The notes beneath the pieces are model-generated. The model had not been told where the DNA came from, searched no databases, and was given only the letters and a program-made list of their open reading frames with translations. DNA of 64,000 nt, taken from positions 54,454,646 to 54,518,645 of the forward strand of contig OY804582.1 of the NCBI GenBank assembly GCA_963680875.1, written 5' to 3'. This stretch comes from Bathymodiolus brooksi. Its lineage: Eukaryota; Mollusca; Bivalvia; Mytilida; Modiolidae. This document shows positions 61,801-64,000 of the stretch, piece after piece. Position 1 is the first letter of the stretch. Every line of letters starts with the position of its first letter. Position numbers and translations under genes: made by a program.

Positions 61801-62194
61801 TGGGGTAAAGACGAACCGAACTTATGAAATAATTATATGTAATTAATTATTAAATTAGATGAGAATATTAAATCTAGAAGACTTCTATTGAGGTCCTGGT
61901 CAGCTCGTATTTAAGAGAAATAAATGTATAGCAAATGTTTGATTTTAAAAGCACCGAAACGATCATTGAGTGTGCAAGCACAACGAGATATTACAGAAAA
62001 ACAACAACAATACAAACATCAAAGAAAGACAAAACAACAGCAATAAACAATATTAAGGTAAACATTAAAAAAGCTGTAAACACCGCGAACTTCAACAAAA
62101 ACCGGGTAGTTAAACCATACGCTCCATCAGACATCCATCGTGTGAAGTTTTAATTCCAATGGATAGCTACGAAAGCAGAGAATTTCGAGATCCT

Positions 62195-62460
62195 AAATTA
62201 GGAATAGATGCAACAGATACCAAAGGGGTAATCAAAAGCTGTGAATGGAAGAAGGACGGACAATACAATGGCCAAATGCAAAAGGACAAAGAAACAACCA
62301 ATGATCTACCAAACACTACACAGAAAACTAAAGATAAAACAACACGCACCCCTTTGATAACCGGAGCTGAAATCCTTTGCTCCCGAAGGGTAAGGAGTTC
62401 CTGTTCCACTAGTGGCATCCATGATAGCCACTGCAGACATTCTGGTGCCATGACTTAAGT
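62195..62460 (-). mobile_element. Family P 3' fragment
   Basis: GGACGGACAATACAATGGCC, AAAAGGACAAAGAAACAACC, CAAACACTACACAGAAAACT, AACCGGAGCTGAAATCCTTT, GGTAAGGAGTTCCTGTTCCA and CTAGTGGCATCCATGATAG. Open frames on both strands here are products of this repeat. Confidence 0.7.
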
Positions 62461-64000
62461 GTAGGTTTTCTGCTACCCCAAAATGAACAATTTGGAAGAC
62501 AATGGTAGCTCGCTATCTATTCACATTTTCACCATAAGAAAGACAGATAGTAACATTAATTGGGATACAAATACTATATAAGCAGGGATATGGGCACGTT
62601 GCTGCTCAACGATATCTTAAATTCAACACCTGCATGACAGCATCATTTCACTAATCGGGAGTGATTAGGAACAAAAAAAATAGCTTAACTAGGCCAGTTT
62701 TTGGATTTTGTTTGTAATAGACCTCGGACTTTTTATTCAAATAAATCCCCGACATGCAGCGTTTAAACAAGATTTTAAATTCAAATTAGAGATTTTTTAA
62801 TTTGGCACATGTGTATCGTTAATCTTATCATGGGTGTTTCTGTATTTATTATATATCTATCTTTCTTTCTTTCTTTTCTTTATTTTTTTCTATTTTTTGT
62901 TCTGTTTGTTCATGATTCAAATCGTTCTGTTTTATATGATCCATTAAACATTCCCAGCTATAAGATACGGAATAAATCAATTAAAGTTTCTTGTTTAACA
63001 TTTTAATTGATAAGAATCGATGTAACACAATTATCTCCATATTGAGTCATTAGTTACCAACTGAAACCGAGTCTATGTGTCTATACAAAACACTGCTTTG
63101 TTCAGAATCGTATAATTTTCAAAAGTAGAAGCCAAAGGAGTATAAAGATCGAATGACTTTTAACTGAATAACTAATTATAGTATTCATCATCCATTGTCA
63201 AACAACTACCTAAATTACACACATGGTTTTTGTAACTGTTTGTGATAATATGTCTGATAATCGTAGTTAAAGTCGTTATTATAGGAGCTGGCCACATTAT
63301 TCCTCAAAACGACACAAATTTATCGACCGAAAATGCAATAGAATTGGCGATGTCAAATAAAACATGAAACATTATGTCGTATTCCCTGGAAATGCCTACC
63401 AGTCTTTATGACAAAGACGTACATCTGGCAAGTATCAATGGATTTCCTAGCCATCTATCAAAGGAATAAGTAATCATTCTATATTCAAGACAACACATTA
63501 TTTTCGTTTTCTGACTGAATATTTACAAAAGTTTGTAATTGTAGGGAAAATTGTTTCAATAAACAATATGTTAAAAAAAACTAGCATGTAGATTGTATTC
63601 GGTTTCATTTATCAACACTTTATTACGAATGTTTTTATTTTATCAAAACTTTATTACGGATATTTTTTATTTTGTCAAATCTTTATTGCGAATATTACCA
63701 TTTTATGATAGCTTTATTGCGAATATTTTTATTTTATCAAAATTTTATTACGAAAATAAGAAAATGTAAAATAAAACTTGACATGCTCAAATATATAATT
63801 GTCATGTATAAATTATACCTATATGAGTAAATGCATACTTTAAATGAATTATATTTACTCTAAATTGTGTATAAAAATGTACTCTTCAGGTCATATTGAG
63901 TTAGATTTTAGACTCGTCAGCACCATACAGTGTCTACAGATTTGTAATGTGTATTAATATATTTACGTACTCAATTCCCTTGTATATTCAATCAATTTAC
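62461..64000. other. AT-rich DNA, no gene seen
   Basis: Only simple repeats and the minisatellite at 63,617 are recognisable. If Phox2 exon 1 is in the window it could lie in this region or before it, but no Phox2-like N-terminus is visible. Confidence 0.4.
63617..63755. repeat. Imperfect about 31-36-bp tandem repeat, 4-5 units
   Basis: ACTTTATTACGAATGTTTTT, ATTTTATCAAAACTTTATTA, CGGATATTTTTTATTTTGTC and further diverged copies (TTTATTGCGAATATT). Confidence 0.8.

Noticed and set aside
62159..62458. Overlapping 94-99 codon frames on both strands
   Set aside because: They are translations of a family P 3' non-coding fragment.

Overview
The window is AT-rich animal DNA (roughly two thirds A+T) with spliced genes separated by dense short repeats. 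It most resembles a mollusc, probably a gastropod. The evidence is tRNA-derived SINEs ending in GTTTAACGCC-type tails and (ACTC)n, Penelope-like reverse-transcriptase remnants, and invertebrate-type ovo and Phox2 genes. Species cannot be fixed from the sequence.

Two genes can be assembled exon by exon. On the plus strand, 7,938-19,824 holds an ovo/OVO-like zinc-finger repressor gene of five coding exons (about 380 residues). It starts with a SNAG motif, ends with four C2H2 fingers, and has a TATA box about 175 bases before the start codon. All four exon junctions agree in phase. On the minus strand, 54,149-51,266 holds the last three coding exons of a Phox2 paired-like homeobox gene. The homeodomain is split after VQ, and the C-terminal exon resembles the vertebrate PHOX2 C-terminus. 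The first exon was not found.

The rest is repeat. A 47-bp satellite fills 1-2,985. Introns and intergenic DNA hold three tRNA-SINE families with related 3' tails, TTAA-flanked inverted-repeat elements, a foldback hairpin, Penelope-like RT fragments, and a dispersed repeat (called family D here) that carries local tandem arrays.

The most striking object is 31,319-42,064: one minus-strand SINE whose tRNA head (42,064-41,929) and 3' tail (31,462-31,319) are still present, but whose central domain has become 146 tandem units (101 of 76 bp, 45 of about 62 bp; 10,465 bp). The unit is recognisably the central domain of the ordinary SINE copies at 52,334-52,702 and 6,764-7,030. This looks like a satellite born inside a single SINE, with ancestor, junctions and later rearrangements all visible.

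Between the genes (20,480-51,260) I find no credible host coding exon. The two genes are developmental transcription factors, but nothing here shows that they work together.
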